A stretch of DNA of 55,273 bases from Ralstonia sp. ASV6 (GTDB lineage: Bacteria > Pseudomonadota > Gammaproteobacteria > Burkholderiales > Burkholderiaceae), in contig NZ_JAELUI010000016.1 in assembly GCF_016429285.1 (NCBI RefSeq), positions 1 to 55,273 of the forward strand, in the 5' to 3' direction. The notes beneath the pieces are model-generated. The model searched no databases and was not told the origin of the DNA. It worked only from the letters and a program-made list of their open reading frames with translations. Position numbers and translations under genes: made by a program. The stretch's first letter is position 1; every line of letters starts with the position of its first letter. Positions 17,590 to 26,190 of the stretch are shown here, piece after piece.

Positions 17590-18662
17590 CACGCTTGCAA
17601 GGTGAGGAGCCGGTCTGCCGGAACATCAAAGCCGACCGCGTGGCCTGGCGCAAAGTGCTGGCGGCCGGGCACGTCAATGAACAACGGCATGGCCGAAACG
17701 CCCGCCACGCGCACACGGGTGCGGAACCCGAGAAACACCGCCGATTCCACCGTGCCCTTGAGCGCAGCGTGCGCCGGATCGGCCAGCACGGCGTCTTCCG
17801 GGCGGAAGAACACCGTATCGTTTCCATCCTTGCCCTCGCCTGCCAGCACGGGCACACGACCACCCGCGCAGACAAATGCACCATCGCGCCGCAGGCCGTC
17901 GAGCCGGTTCATGATGCCGATGAAATCGGCCACATGCCGGTTGGCCGGCTGGAAGTAGATCTCGCGTGGCGTGCCGATCTGCGCGATGCGGCCGGCTTCC
18001 ATCACGACGATGCGATCCGCCAGCGCCATCGCTTCTTCCTGATCGTGCGTCACGTAAATGGTGGTGATGCCGAGGCTACGCAGCAGGCGGTCCATTTCGG
18101 CGCGCACAGATTCGCGCAGCTTGGCGTCGAGTGCCGTGAGCGGCTCGTCGAGCAGCAGCACGCGTGGCTCCGGCGCCAAGGCGCGTGCCAAGGCCACGCG
18201 CTGGCGCTGGCCGCCGGAGAGCTGGTCGACAGCGCGATCGGCATACGGTGTGAGATGCATCATCTCCAGCAGCGTGTTCGCACGGACGCTGATCTGTGCG
18301 TCAGACAGGCCATTCAGGCGGCGCTGGATGCGCAGGCCGTATTCCACATTGCCGCGCACGCTCAGGTTGGGAAACAGCGCGTAGTTCTGGAACACCATAC
18401 CGACGCGGCGGCGCTCGATGGGGCGCGCGGTGACATCCTCGTCGCCAAAGCGCACGGTGCCGCCCGCATCCGGCGCTTCCAGCCCGGCTACGATGCGCAG
18501 CGTGGTGGTCTTGCCGCAACCCGAGGGGCCGAGCAGCACGACGGTTTCACCGGCGCCGATATCGAGGTCGAGTGGGTCCAGCACACGCTGGCCGCCGAAG
18601 TGCTTGCCGCAGCCGCGCAGCTGGATCGGCACAGGTGCGAGATTGAGAGAGTCTTTGCTCAT
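17589..18662 (-). CDS. ABC transporter ATPase, spermidine/iron/phosphonate importer type
   Basis: A 357-residue importer ATPase. It has Walker A GPSGCGKT (45-52), Q-loop FQNYALFPNLSV, signature LSGGQRQR (148-155), Walker B LLLDEP (169-174) and the ITTIYVTHDQEEAMALADR switch region. A TOBE-type C-terminal domain follows (about 280-350). It is closest in style to PotA/FbpC/PhnT ATPases. It energises the two permeases encoded just upstream; its start overlaps the second permease stop by 4 bp. The ligand cannot be told from the ATPase. Confidence 0.94.
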   Translation of the reverse strand: MSKDSLNLAPVPIQLRGCGKHFGGQRVLDPLDLDIGAGETVVLLGPSGCGKTTTLRIVAGLEAPDAGGTVRFGDEDVTARPIERRRVGMVFQNYALFPNLSVRGNVEYGLRIQRRLNGLSDAQISVRANTLLEMMHLTPYADRAVDQLSGGQRQRVALARALAPEPRVLLLDEPLTALDAKLRESVRAEMDRLLRSLGITTIYVTHDQEEAMALADRIVVMEAGRIAQIGTPREIYFQPANRHVADFIGIMNRLDGLRRDGAFVCAGGRVPVLAGEGKDGNDTVFFRPEDAVLADPAHAALKGTVESAVFLGFRTRVRVAGVSAMPLFIDVPGRQHFAPGHAVGFDVPADRLLTLQA

Positions 18663-19465
18663 CGGGAGGTCTTTCCGTTGCGGGTGTCGCTCGTGCGCAG
18701 CCCGCCAAAGCGCTGCATCAGTACCAGCAGCGGCACGATCATGACGAAGAAGATCAGCGTGTAGGCGCTGGCAATCTCCAGGCGCATCGACGCATAGGTG
18801 TCGGCCAGGCCGACCGGCAGGGTCTTGGTCTGCGGCGTGTGCAGCATCCAGGTCAGGTTGAATTCACCCACTGACAGCGTCAACACCGTCAGCGCGCCGG
18901 CCAGGATGCCGGGCTGCACGTTGGGCAGCACGATGGTGCGAAAGCGCTGCCAGAACGACGCACCCAAACTGGCGGCGCCCTCCTCCAGCGTCTTCAGGTT
19001 CTGCCCCGCACACACCGCCGCTACCGAGCGCACCATGAACGGCAGCGTGAACACCACGTGCCCGACCACGATGAACCACAGGCTTTCGCGAAAGCCGCCG
19101 AACCCGCCATACGCAACGATCAACCCCAGTGCTGTCGCCAAGCCCGGCAGCGCCACAGGCAGCGTCAGGAATTCTTCGATCAGGCGGCTCGTGCGGCTCT
19201 GACGGCGGGCCAGCACATAACCGGCCGGCACACCAGCGGCCAGTACGATCACCAGCGTGCACAGCGCCACCAGCAACGACATCCAGATCGACGTCTGGTA
19301 CATGTCCCACACCTGGGCGACCCAATCCAACGTCCAACCGCTCTTGAAACCGCGGATGTAGTTGCGCGTCAGGCCCACAGCCATTGACAGCACAACCGGC
19401 ACGATCAGGAACAGGCACAGCAGCAGCGTAATCAACCACTGCGAGAGAGAAAGCAGGCGTTTCAT
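18659..19465 (-). CDS. ABC transporter permease 2 (PhnV/PotC-like)
   Basis: A 268-residue inner-membrane permease with about six helices (first helix SQWLITLLLCLFLIVPVVL). The EAA loop reads EEGAASLGASFWQRFRTIVLPNVQPG, the contact site for the ATPase. The frame is open about 420 bases further upstream, but that stretch lies inside the other permease gene. The ATG at 19465 overlaps that gene's stop by 4 bp and begins with a natural first helix. It forms the channel with permease 1. Confidence 0.92.
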   Translation of the reverse strand: MKRLLSLSQWLITLLLCLFLIVPVVLSMAVGLTRNYIRGFKSGWTLDWVAQVWDMYQTSIWMSLLVALCTLVIVLAAGVPAGYVLARRQSRTSRLIEEFLTLPVALPGLATALGLIVAYGGFGGFRESLWFIVVGHVVFTLPFMVRSVAAVCAGQNLKTLEEGAASLGASFWQRFRTIVLPNVQPGILAGALTVLTLSVGEFNLTWMLHTPQTKTLPVGLADTYASMRLEIASAYTLIFFVMIVPLLVLMQRFGGLRTSDTRNGKTSR

Positions 19466-20313
19466 GCCGCCGCTCCGGTTTGCCCGCCGCTTGCAGTGCG
19501 CGCAATCGCCAGCACCAGCCATGTCACCACACCCAGCACGACCGACAGCGCTGCTGCCATCGCAATGCCTGCGTTGAGCGTGAATTCGGTGTAGATCGTC
19601 ATCGGCAACACGTCGATTTCGGTGGCAAGCGTGAAGGCCGTGCCGAATGCGCCCATCGAGGTCGCAAAGCAGATGGCCCCCGAGGCGATGAGCGCGGGTG
19701 CGAGCCCCGGCACCAGCACGTCGCGCGTGACCTGCCAAGACGATGCCCCCAGCGAGCGCGCGGCCTCTTCCAGCGAGCGATCGAGCTTTTCCGCCGCCGC
19801 CATCACCGTCAGCACCACGCGCGGGATCGAGAAATACAGGTAGCCGAGAAACAGCCCGCCGATCGAATAGGCGAAGACCCATTTCTCGCCGGTCAGCGCA
19901 CGCGTCAGGTCACCCAGCAGGCCTTGACGCCCGGCCAGCAGGATCACCATGAAGCCGACCACCACGCCCGGAAACGCCAGCGGGAACGTCAGCATGGCGG
20001 TAATCAGCCGTTTGCCCGGCACGTTATGGCGCACCAGAAACAGTCCAGCAATGGTCGAGAGCACGAGCGTTGCCAGCGTCACGGCCGCCGACAACACGAC
20101 CGTGGAGACAAGGCTACTCAGATAGCGCGGCGTGGTCAGCGCTGCCGTGTAGGTGGCGATCAAGCCTTCACTGCCACTCACACGCAGCAGCGCAGCCATT
20201 GGCAGCAACCAGAATGCGCAGAACAACGCAACGGCCGGCGCCAGCAACGCCACCCGCCACCGTGCGGGCAGTACCGCATCCTCTGGCAAGGTGGTTCGGG
20301 TGACGGTGCTCAT
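19462..20313 (-). CDS. ABC transporter permease 1 (PhnU/PotB-like)
   Basis: A 283-residue inner-membrane permease. The first helix is at about residues 22-42 (VALLAPAVALFCAFWLLPMAALL), and five more follow. The EAA motif reads EEAARSLGASSWQVTRDVLVPGLAPA. It starts 2 bp after the binding-protein stop and overlaps permease 2 by 4 bp. Separate permease genes with this ATPase type are typical of spermidine, iron and 2-aminoethylphosphonate importers. Confidence 0.93.
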   Translation of the reverse strand: MSTVTRTTLPEDAVLPARWRVALLAPAVALFCAFWLLPMAALLRVSGSEGLIATYTAALTTPRYLSSLVSTVVLSAAVTLATLVLSTIAGLFLVRHNVPGKRLITAMLTFPLAFPGVVVGFMVILLAGRQGLLGDLTRALTGEKWVFAYSIGGLFLGYLYFSIPRVVLTVMAAAEKLDRSLEEAARSLGASSWQVTRDVLVPGLAPALIASGAICFATSMGAFGTAFTLATEIDVLPMTIYTEFTLNAGIAMAAALSVVLGVVTWLVLAIARTASGGQTGAAA

Positions 20314-20315
20314 GC

Positions 20316-21359
20316 TCAGCGGACCTCGTCCAGATAGCGCGTGCCGAAGGCCTGCTGGCCTGCTGCCATCTTGTTGAAGTCGACCGTCTTCACGCGGGCG
20401 TATTCACTGGCCGGCAGGAAGCGTGATGCCGCTTCCTTGCTCATGGCATTGGCGCGCACCGGGCGCAGGTAGGCGTTGGCCCACAGCGCCTGGCCTTCAT
20501 CCGACAGCACGAAGTCCAGCACCTTCTTGGCGTTGTCCGCATGCGGCGCGCCGGCGGTCAGGCTCATCACGTACGGCACGGCAATCGAACCTTCTTGCGG
20601 GATCACGAACTCCACGTTGGCGTGGTCCTTGTACTTGGCGCGATAGGCGTTGAAGTCGTAGTCCAGCAGGATGGGGATTTCACCGGCCACGACGCGGGCG
20701 TAGGCCGTTTGCTTCGGCACGATCGGCGCGTTCTTCTTCAGTTGCTTGAACCACTCAATGCCGGGGGTGAAGTTGTCCAGCGTGCCGCCCAGCGCCTGGT
20801 TGACTGCCACGGCGCCCACATAGCCAACGAATGCGCTGCTCGGGTCCAGGTAGCCGACCATGCCCTTGTACTCAGGCTTGAGCAGGTCCTTCCACGAGCG
20901 CGGCACCGGCTTGCCTTCCAGCGCGTCCTTGTTGACGAAGAAGCCCAGCGTGCCGGAGTGGATCGAGAAGAACGCGCCGTCCGGGTCCTTCATGCCGGCC
21001 GGAATGTCTTCCCAGTGCTTGGGCTTGTAGTTGGCGACCAGCCCCTTCTCCTTGGCCTGGTAGGCGGACGTAATGCCCAGGTAGGCCACGTCGGCCACGG
21101 GGTGCGACTTCTCAGCCAGCATCTGCGCGATGGCCTGGCCGGAGTTCTTGTTGTCGAACGGCACGGTAATGCCGGTCTTGTCCTTGATGGCCTTGATCTG
21201 GCTGGCCCAGTCGGCCCACTCCGGCGGGCAGTTGTAGCAGATGGCGACCTGCTGGCCGGCCGGCTGGGCCTGCACTGGCGCGGCCAGGCCGAAGGCGCCA
21301 GCAGCGATGGTGGCACCAGCAAGGCCGCACGCGCGCAGCCATTGAACGAGACGTTTCAT
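20316..21359 (-). CDS. ABC transporter periplasmic substrate-binding protein
   Basis: A 347-residue secreted binding protein. The signal peptide (MKRLVQWLR basic end, GLAGATIAAGAFGLA core) is probably cut after APVQA near residue 31. The mature protein begins with a CYNCPPEWADW segment, two cysteines three residues apart that may form a disulphide, and continues as a class with the iron/spermidine/phosphonate binding fold (FDNKNSGQAIAQMLAEKSHPVADVAYLG, SGTLGFFVNKDAL, LLDYDFNAYR). The ligand is unknown. The operon's phosphoesterase points to a phosphorus compound such as a phosphonate or phosphodiester. The ATG overlaps the lacI-type gene's stop (ATGA). Confidence 0.93.
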   Translation of the reverse strand: MKRLVQWLRACGLAGATIAAGAFGLAAPVQAQPAGQQVAICYNCPPEWADWASQIKAIKDKTGITVPFDNKNSGQAIAQMLAEKSHPVADVAYLGITSAYQAKEKGLVANYKPKHWEDIPAGMKDPDGAFFSIHSGTLGFFVNKDALEGKPVPRSWKDLLKPEYKGMVGYLDPSSAFVGYVGAVAVNQALGGTLDNFTPGIEWFKQLKKNAPIVPKQTAYARVVAGEIPILLDYDFNAYRAKYKDHANVEFVIPQEGSIAVPYVMSLTAGAPHADNAKKVLDFVLSDEGQALWANAYLRPVRANAMSKEAASRFLPASEYARVKTVDFNKMAAGQQAFGTRYLDEVR

Positions 21360-22423
21360 CGAGACGCTCCTTGCGTATCAGACGTGAGGGAAGAAGGCAC
21401 AACAGAAAGCGATGCGGGCGCTCGGGCCAGCGTGCCGCCATGCAGCAGGCGATGCGGTAGCGTGATCGATGGCACGACCTCACCCGCGATGCGGCGCGCC
21501 AGCGCTTGGGCGGCACCCTCGCCAATCTGGCGATGCGGTTGCGCCACCGTAGCAAGCGTGGGCATGAGCCACTGCCCCATCGCCAAGCCGTCAAAGCCGA
21601 TCACGCTCACGTCTTCCGGCACGCGCAGGCCCATCTCGCGCAGCGAGCGGATCGTGAGCAATGCCAGGCGGTCGTTGCTGCAGAAGATGGCGGTCGGGCG
21701 CGGCGGCGCCAGCAGGCGGGCCAGTTCGGCGGGCAGCATGGCATCGGCGTTGAAGTCGATTTCCACCGGTGGCTGCGGGGCAATGCCGGCGGCTTCCAAC
21801 GCCTCGCGGTAGCCGTCGTGTCGTAGCGCCGCACGGTCGGACGCCGACAGCGTGCCGGTCAGCATGCGGATCTGCTTGTGGCCCTGCGCCAGCAGTGCAC
21901 GGATGGCATCACGCGCAGCGGCCCGGTTGTCGACCGTCACGCAGCAGCGAGCGGGAATGCGCGGCTGGCCGACGGTGTCGTTGTAGACCAGCACATACGG
22001 CACGTGCTCGGCGTCCAGACGATCGAGGTGGGGGTTGGCCGCGGCATCGGCCACCGTCAGGACCAGCCCATCGACGCGCTGCTCCAGCAGGGTCTCGATG
22101 GCGCGTGCTTCGCGCTCGAGGTCGTAGGCGGTGGTCATGAGCATGACGCGCTGGCCCGTGACGGACGCCGCGTCCTCAATGCCCTGCATGCACTCCGCAA
22201 ACACCGGGTTGGCCAGCGAGGGCAGCACCACGCCCAGCAGACCGGTATGCATTGCGCGTAGCTGGCGGCCCAACGCGTTGGGGCGGTACTGCAGCGCATC
22301 CATGGCGGCCTGCACGCGGGCGAGCGTCTCAGCGCTCACACGTTCCGGCGTATTGACCGCACGCGACACGGTGGCGATGGAGATGCCCGCCCGCGTTGCC
22401 ACGTCTTTGATGCTGCTTGCCAC
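21356..22423 (-). CDS. LacI-family transcriptional regulator of the ABC/phosphoesterase operon
   Basis: A 355-residue LacI/GalR repressor. The DNA-binding head is residues 1-60 (SIKDVATRAGISIATVSRAVN, then the hinge helix RPNALGRQLR). A periplasmic-binding-protein-like ligand domain follows (MHTGLLGVVLPSLANPVFAE, DRLALLTIRSLREMG, VIGFDG). It is the first gene of the operon, and a perfect 14-bp palindrome (22442-22455) lies about 20 bp before its start, so it very likely represses itself and everything downstream. Its inducer should be the imported compound or a derivative. LacI regulators are rarer than LysR or GntR ones on phosphonate-type importers. Confidence 0.94.
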   Translation of the reverse strand: MASSIKDVATRAGISIATVSRAVNTPERVSAETLARVQAAMDALQYRPNALGRQLRAMHTGLLGVVLPSLANPVFAECMQGIEDAASVTGQRVMLMTTAYDLEREARAIETLLEQRVDGLVLTVADAAANPHLDRLDAEHVPYVLVYNDTVGQPRIPARCCVTVDNRAAARDAIRALLAQGHKQIRMLTGTLSASDRAALRHDGYREALEAAGIAPQPPVEIDFNADAMLPAELARLLAPPRPTAIFCSNDRLALLTIRSLREMGLRVPEDVSVIGFDGLAMGQWLMPTLATVAQPHRQIGEGAAQALARRIAGEVVPSITLPHRLLHGGTLARAPASLSVVPSSLTSDTQGASR

Positions 22424-22441
22424 GGCGCCCTCATTTGAATT

Positions 22442-22455
22442 TGTAAACGTTTACA
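22442..22455. promoter_or_regulatory. LacI-family operator
   Basis: TGTAAACGTTTACA is a perfect palindrome with the central CG typical of LacI/GalR sites. It lies 18 bp upstream of the LacI-type gene's ATG and about 240 bp from the divergent egtB start, so it should control the operon and perhaps not egtB. Confidence 0.85.
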
Positions 22456-22694
22456 TCCTAGGTGACCGGAGTGACTGTTTCATGACAAGCGATGCTGCGC
22501 TGCAGCCATCACTGCAACGCAGCATGGCCACTGTTGCGCATAGCAAAGTTACAAAGCTCGCATATGCTTCTTACGAAACCGAGACATGCGCGGGTGAGCA
22601 TGGCGCGCCAGCGTGCGCTCTGCAGCATGGCCCACTTGCTGCTCTGCCGTTCTGATCGCCTGTTCTTGCCGCCAGCCTGGAGACTGAAGACGTC

Positions 22695-24002
22695 ATGCGC
22701 GTATCGCCCGCCTTCGATGTGCCCGCCAATACCCGGCCTGCCCTGCCCGACCTCCTGCAGCACTACAGCGCCGTGCGGACACAGTCCCTGGCACTGGCTG
22801 CGCCGCTGTCGGACGCCGATGCCACCGTCCAGTCGATGGACGACGCCAGCCCCGCCAAATGGCACTTGGCCCACACCACGTGGTTTTTCGAAGAGTTCAT
22901 TCTCGGCCCCAACGTGGCCGGTTACCGCTCGCCGGATGCGCGCTACCGCTACCTGTTCAACTCGTACTACGAGACCGTTGGCGCAAGGCATCCACGCCCA
23001 CGCCGGGGCATGCTCACGCGCCCGACACTCGATGCGGTGCGCTCCTATCGCGCGCATGTGGATGCGGCCATGCAGCGCCTGCTGGCCGAAGGCGTGTCTG
23101 CGGAGCTTGCCCGGCTGATTACGCTCGGTCTGCATCACGAGCAGCAGCACCAGGAGTTGCTGTTGACCGATCTGCTGCACCTGTTTGCGCAGAACCCACT
23201 GTGTCCGGCCTACGCGCAGACACGGCCCGCACCCGTACGCGCGACTGGAGCCCAACCAGGCTGGGTCGCATTCCAGGGCGGCGCCGCACAAATCGGCAAA
23301 ACCGATTCCGGCGCCGATTTCATGTTCGACTGCGAGGGCCCGCGCCACACCGTCTGGCTGGAGCCCTACGCACTGGCAACACACCCCATCACCAACCGCG
23401 AGTGGATCGCCTTCATGCAGGACGGCGGCTATCGCCAGCCCACGCTGTGGCTATCCGATGGCTGGGCTTGGGTGCAGCGCGAAGGGATCGACGCCCCGCT
23501 TTATTGGCGCTCTGACGTAGATGGCGCGGAGGGTTGGCAGCAGATGTCGCTGCACGGTCTGCACCCCGTTGACCTGGATGCACCCGTCACGCATGTCAGT
23601 TTCTACGAGGCCGATGCCTATGCCCGCTGGGCCGGCGCCCGCCTGCCCACGGAAGCCGAATGGGAGCACGCCGCCGAGGGCATGCCGGTGCAAGGCAACT
23701 TCGCCGATCGCGGCGCGCTCATGCCATTGCCCGACCACGGCATCGCCCAGGCCGGCGGACTTCGGCAACTCTTCGGAGATGTATGGGAGTGGACTGCCAG
23801 CCCTTATGGCCCCTACCCGGGCTTTCAGCCGGCCGAGGGCGCCGTGGGCGAGTACAACGGCAAGTTCATGTGCAGCCAGATGGTGCTGCGCGGCGGGTCA
23901 TGCGTGTCGCCCGAGGGGCACCTGCGGGCGACGTACCGAAATTTCTTCTATCCGCACCAGCGCTGGCAGTTCACCGGAGTGCGGTTGGCGCGGCGGGTGT
24001 GA
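22695..24002 (+). CDS. egtB: Ergothioneine biosynthesis sulfoxide synthase EgtB
   Basis: A 435-residue iron(II) enzyme that joins a thiol donor (gamma-Glu-Cys or Cys) to trimethylhistidine using O2. The N-terminal DinB-type domain holds the metal triad: His60 in WHLAHTTWFFEE and His148/His152 in HHEQQHQELL. The C-terminal formylglycine-generating-enzyme-like domain (from about 195) has HPITNREWIAFM, LPTEAEWEHAA, FGDVWEWTASPY and VLRGGSCVSP. The ATG at 22695 has a GGAGA site about 20 bp before it. In most genomes egtB is next to egtD, the histidine methyltransferase; here the next gene is a convergent ankyrin protein, and egtD is absent from the window. Confidence 0.93.
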   Translation: MRVSPAFDVPANTRPALPDLLQHYSAVRTQSLALAAPLSDADATVQSMDDASPAKWHLAHTTWFFEEFILGPNVAGYRSPDARYRYLFNSYYETVGARHPRPRRGMLTRPTLDAVRSYRAHVDAAMQRLLAEGVSAELARLITLGLHHEQQHQELLLTDLLHLFAQNPLCPAYAQTRPAPVRATGAQPGWVAFQGGAAQIGKTDSGADFMFDCEGPRHTVWLEPYALATHPITNREWIAFMQDGGYRQPTLWLSDGWAWVQREGIDAPLYWRSDVDGAEGWQQMSLHGLHPVDLDAPVTHVSFYEADAYARWAGARLPTEAEWEHAAEGMPVQGNFADRGALMPLPDHGIAQAGGLRQLFGDVWEWTASPYGPYPGFQPAEGAVGEYNGKFMCSQMVLRGGSCVSPEGHLRATYRNFFYPHQRWQFTGVRLARRV

Positions 24003-24042
24003 CAGGTATCACAGGCATCACACCCGTCCCGCATTGTCGGGC

Positions 24043-24879
24043 TTAGTTACCACGCAGTTCGCCCGGCGCCACGCGGCTGCTGCCATTGCTGTTGAACAGC
24101 GCATCGGTTGGGGTACCGATTGCATCGCGATTGCCGGATGGCGCTGCGGCCGGCTGAGGCGCTGGCTTAGGGGCCGCCATCGGCGTCGGTGCCTCTGGTG
24201 CTGCAGGCTTGGCCGCAGGCGCGGGCTGGCCAGACTGCGCAGCCAGCTTGCGCCGGCGTGACTCCAGCCCCGCGGCAATCTCGTCCTGGTGATACCGCTT
24301 GGCAAAGTCGATCACGTCCATCTTCTGCTGATTGCGCAGGTTCATGTCCGCGCCCTCGTCCAGCAGCAGCTTGACCGTGGTGATGTGGCCGTTCATGGCC
24401 GCCATCATCAGCGGCGTCGTGGCGTTGGGGCTTTCCGCATCAATATAGGCGGCGTGGTCGAGCAGGTATTTGACGACGTCGTCGTGCCCGTTGGTGGCGG
24501 CGTAGTGCAGCGCGGTCCAGCCGGTCTTGTTGACCTCCACCTCGTACGTTTCCACCATCAGCTTCACCATGGGCAGCAGGCCCTGGTAGGCGGCCATCAT
24601 CAGCGCGTTCTCGCCGGCGGCGTTGGTGCGCTCGAAATCGAGGTTCTTGGCACGGATCAGCGCCTCGGCCACTTCGATGTTCTTGTCCTTGAGCGCGTCC
24701 ACCAGCAGCGGCGTGCCTTCGCGCGTGTTCAGGTTCGGGTCGACGCCCTGCGCAACGTACTTCTGCACCAGCACTGGCCGGTTGTATTCGACGGCAGCAC
24801 GCAGGTCGTCCTGTGGCGTGGCGAGTGCGACGCCCGACAGGGCCATCGTCAGCCCGACGGTCAATGTAATTTTTTTCAT
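24043..24879 (-). CDS. Secreted ankyrin-repeat protein
   Basis: A 278-residue protein. A signal peptide (MKKITLTVGLTMALSGVALA) is followed by four to five ankyrin repeats at about residues 25-195 (GTPLLVDALKDKNIEVAEALI, GENALMMAAYQG, GWTALHYAATNGHDDVVKYLLD, TTPLMMAAMNGHITTVKLLLDEGAD). The tail is rich in Pro and Ala (PAPAAKPAAPEAPTP) and probably disordered. Periplasmic ankyrin proteins mediate protein-protein contacts and often accompany catalases or envelope enzymes; the partner here is unknown. It follows tatD by 13 bp and may be transcribed with it. An upstream open frame to 25047 lies inside tatD and is not part of the gene. Confidence 0.87.
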   Translation of the reverse strand: MKKITLTVGLTMALSGVALATPQDDLRAAVEYNRPVLVQKYVAQGVDPNLNTREGTPLLVDALKDKNIEVAEALIRAKNLDFERTNAAGENALMMAAYQGLLPMVKLMVETYEVEVNKTGWTALHYAATNGHDDVVKYLLDHAAYIDAESPNATTPLMMAAMNGHITTVKLLLDEGADMNLRNQQKMDVIDFAKRYHQDEIAAGLESRRRKLAAQSGQPAPAAKPAAPEAPTPMAAPKPAPQPAAAPSGNRDAIGTPTDALFNSNGSSRVAPGELRGN

Positions 24880-24892
24880 GCCGAACTTCAAG

Positions 24893-25696
24893 TTATCGCG
24901 GTATTGCGTTGAATAGATTGAAAAAATTCTCTGTCGTGGTGTTGGCAATACGATCCAACGGTTCCCCACGGAGCGTTGCGATAAATTCACCCACGTGCCG
25001 TACGTATGCTGGCTCGTTGGTTTTGCCGCGGAATGGCACCGGCGCAAGGTAGGGCGAATCGGTCTCGATCAGCATGCGGTCCAGCGGCACCTTCTTGGCG
25101 GTTTCCTGCAGGTCCACCGCGTTCTTGAACGTGACGATGCCCGAGAACGAGATGTAGAACCCAAGATCCAGCGCGGCCTTCGCCACGTCCCAGCTTTCGG
25201 TAAAGCAGTGCATGACGCCGCGTGCGGCCTGGGCATCCTCTTCGCGCATGATGGCCAGCGTGTCGTCCGCCGACGAGCGCGTATGGATCACCAGCGGCTT
25301 GCCGGTCTGCTTGGAGGCACGGATATGCGTGCGAAAACGCTCGCGCTGCCACTCCATGTCGGCCACGGTGCGATCGCCCAAGCGGTAGTAATCGAGCCCC
25401 GTCTCGCCAATGCCGACCACACGCGGGTGGTCCGCCAGCGCCAGCAGGCGCTCCAGCGTTGGCTCTTCAATGCGCGTGCCTTCTTCAATATCGGCTTCGG
25501 CATCCGGGTGCACACCCACAGTGGCGTACACGTTCGGCTCCTGCTCGGCGATCTCCAGTACGCTCGGGAAGTCTTCCAGCGTGACGGAAATGCACAGCGC
25601 GTGCGTAACGCGGTTTTCGCGCATGCGGGTCAGCAGATCCGGAAGGCGCGCCCGGAGATCCGGAAAATTGATATGGCAGTGGGAATCAACAAACAT
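24893..25696 (-). CDS. tatD: TatD-family metal-dependent hydrolase (DNase)
   Basis: A 267-residue TIM-barrel hydrolase. Metal ligands are the HCH pair in VDSHCHIN (His6, His8), the Glu in GIGETGLDYY, the His in VIHTRSSADD, the His in GVMHCFTESWD and the Asp in LIETDSPYLAP. Family members are 3'-5' exonucleases acting on DNA, with roles in DNA degradation and repair. It lies 53 bp after pilZ in the same order found in other proteobacteria (mltG-tmk-holB-pilZ-tatD). Confidence 0.95.
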   Translation of the reverse strand: MFVDSHCHINFPDLRARLPDLLTRMRENRVTHALCISVTLEDFPSVLEIAEQEPNVYATVGVHPDAEADIEEGTRIEEPTLERLLALADHPRVVGIGETGLDYYRLGDRTVADMEWQRERFRTHIRASKQTGKPLVIHTRSSADDTLAIMREEDAQAARGVMHCFTESWDVAKAALDLGFYISFSGIVTFKNAVDLQETAKKVPLDRMLIETDSPYLAPVPFRGKTNEPAYVRHVGEFIATLRGEPLDRIANTTTENFFNLFNAIPR

Positions 25697-25749
25697 CAGA
25701 AAATCAGCAAGTTACGGCACAAATTTCATGCGCCGTCTCATAAAAGGTA

Positions 25750-26169
25750 TCAGAGCGTTTGCGTGGGGCGTTGCGAGTTGATCTGCTTGCCCAGCAGCTC
25801 CTCAACCACGCGGCGCAGCACGCGGCAGGGTTCGTCTTCCCCCAGGTGCACGCCGATCCCCGGTGTTCTGTTTGGCGTGCCAACGGGCGTGATCCAGGCC
25901 ACCTTGCCGGCCACTTGATATTTCTGCGGGCGGTCCAGCAGCGATAGCACGAGGAAGACGTCTTCACCGATGCGGTAAGGCCGCTGGGTAGGCACAAAGA
26001 TGCCGCCGTTCTTCAGGAACGGCATATAGGCGGCGTGCAGGCCGGCTTCATCCTTGATGGCCAGGGAGACAATGCCCGGGCGCGTCGGGGCGCCAGCAGC
26101 CATGCCTGGGGCAGCAGGAGCGCCAGGGGTGACCGGTGTACCAGGCGTACGAAGAGGTGCAGTGCTCAC
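25750..26169 (-). CDS. pilZ: Type IV pilus biogenesis protein PilZ
   Basis: A 139-residue cytosolic PilZ-domain protein. From residue about 33 it follows Pseudomonas aeruginosa PilZ as I recall it (GIVSLAIKDEAGLHAAYMPFLKNGGIFVPTQ, VFLVLSLLDRPQKYQVAGKVAWITP, GIGVHLGE, ending RPTQTL). Like that protein it lacks the RxxxR and DxSxxG residues needed to bind c-di-GMP, so it is the structural PilZ acting with PilB/FimX rather than a c-di-GMP receptor. A 32-residue Pro/Ala/Gly-rich leader not in P. aeruginosa PilZ precedes the domain. It is 21 bp downstream of holB. Confidence 0.93.
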   Translation of the reverse strand: MSTAPLRTPGTPVTPGAPAAPGMAAGAPTRPGIVSLAIKDEAGLHAAYMPFLKNGGIFVPTQRPYRIGEDVFLVLSLLDRPQKYQVAGKVAWITPVGTPNRTPGIGVHLGEDEPCRVLRRVVEELLGKQINSQRPTQTL

Positions 26170-26190
26170 AGAGGTTCCAGGAGTTCAGTT

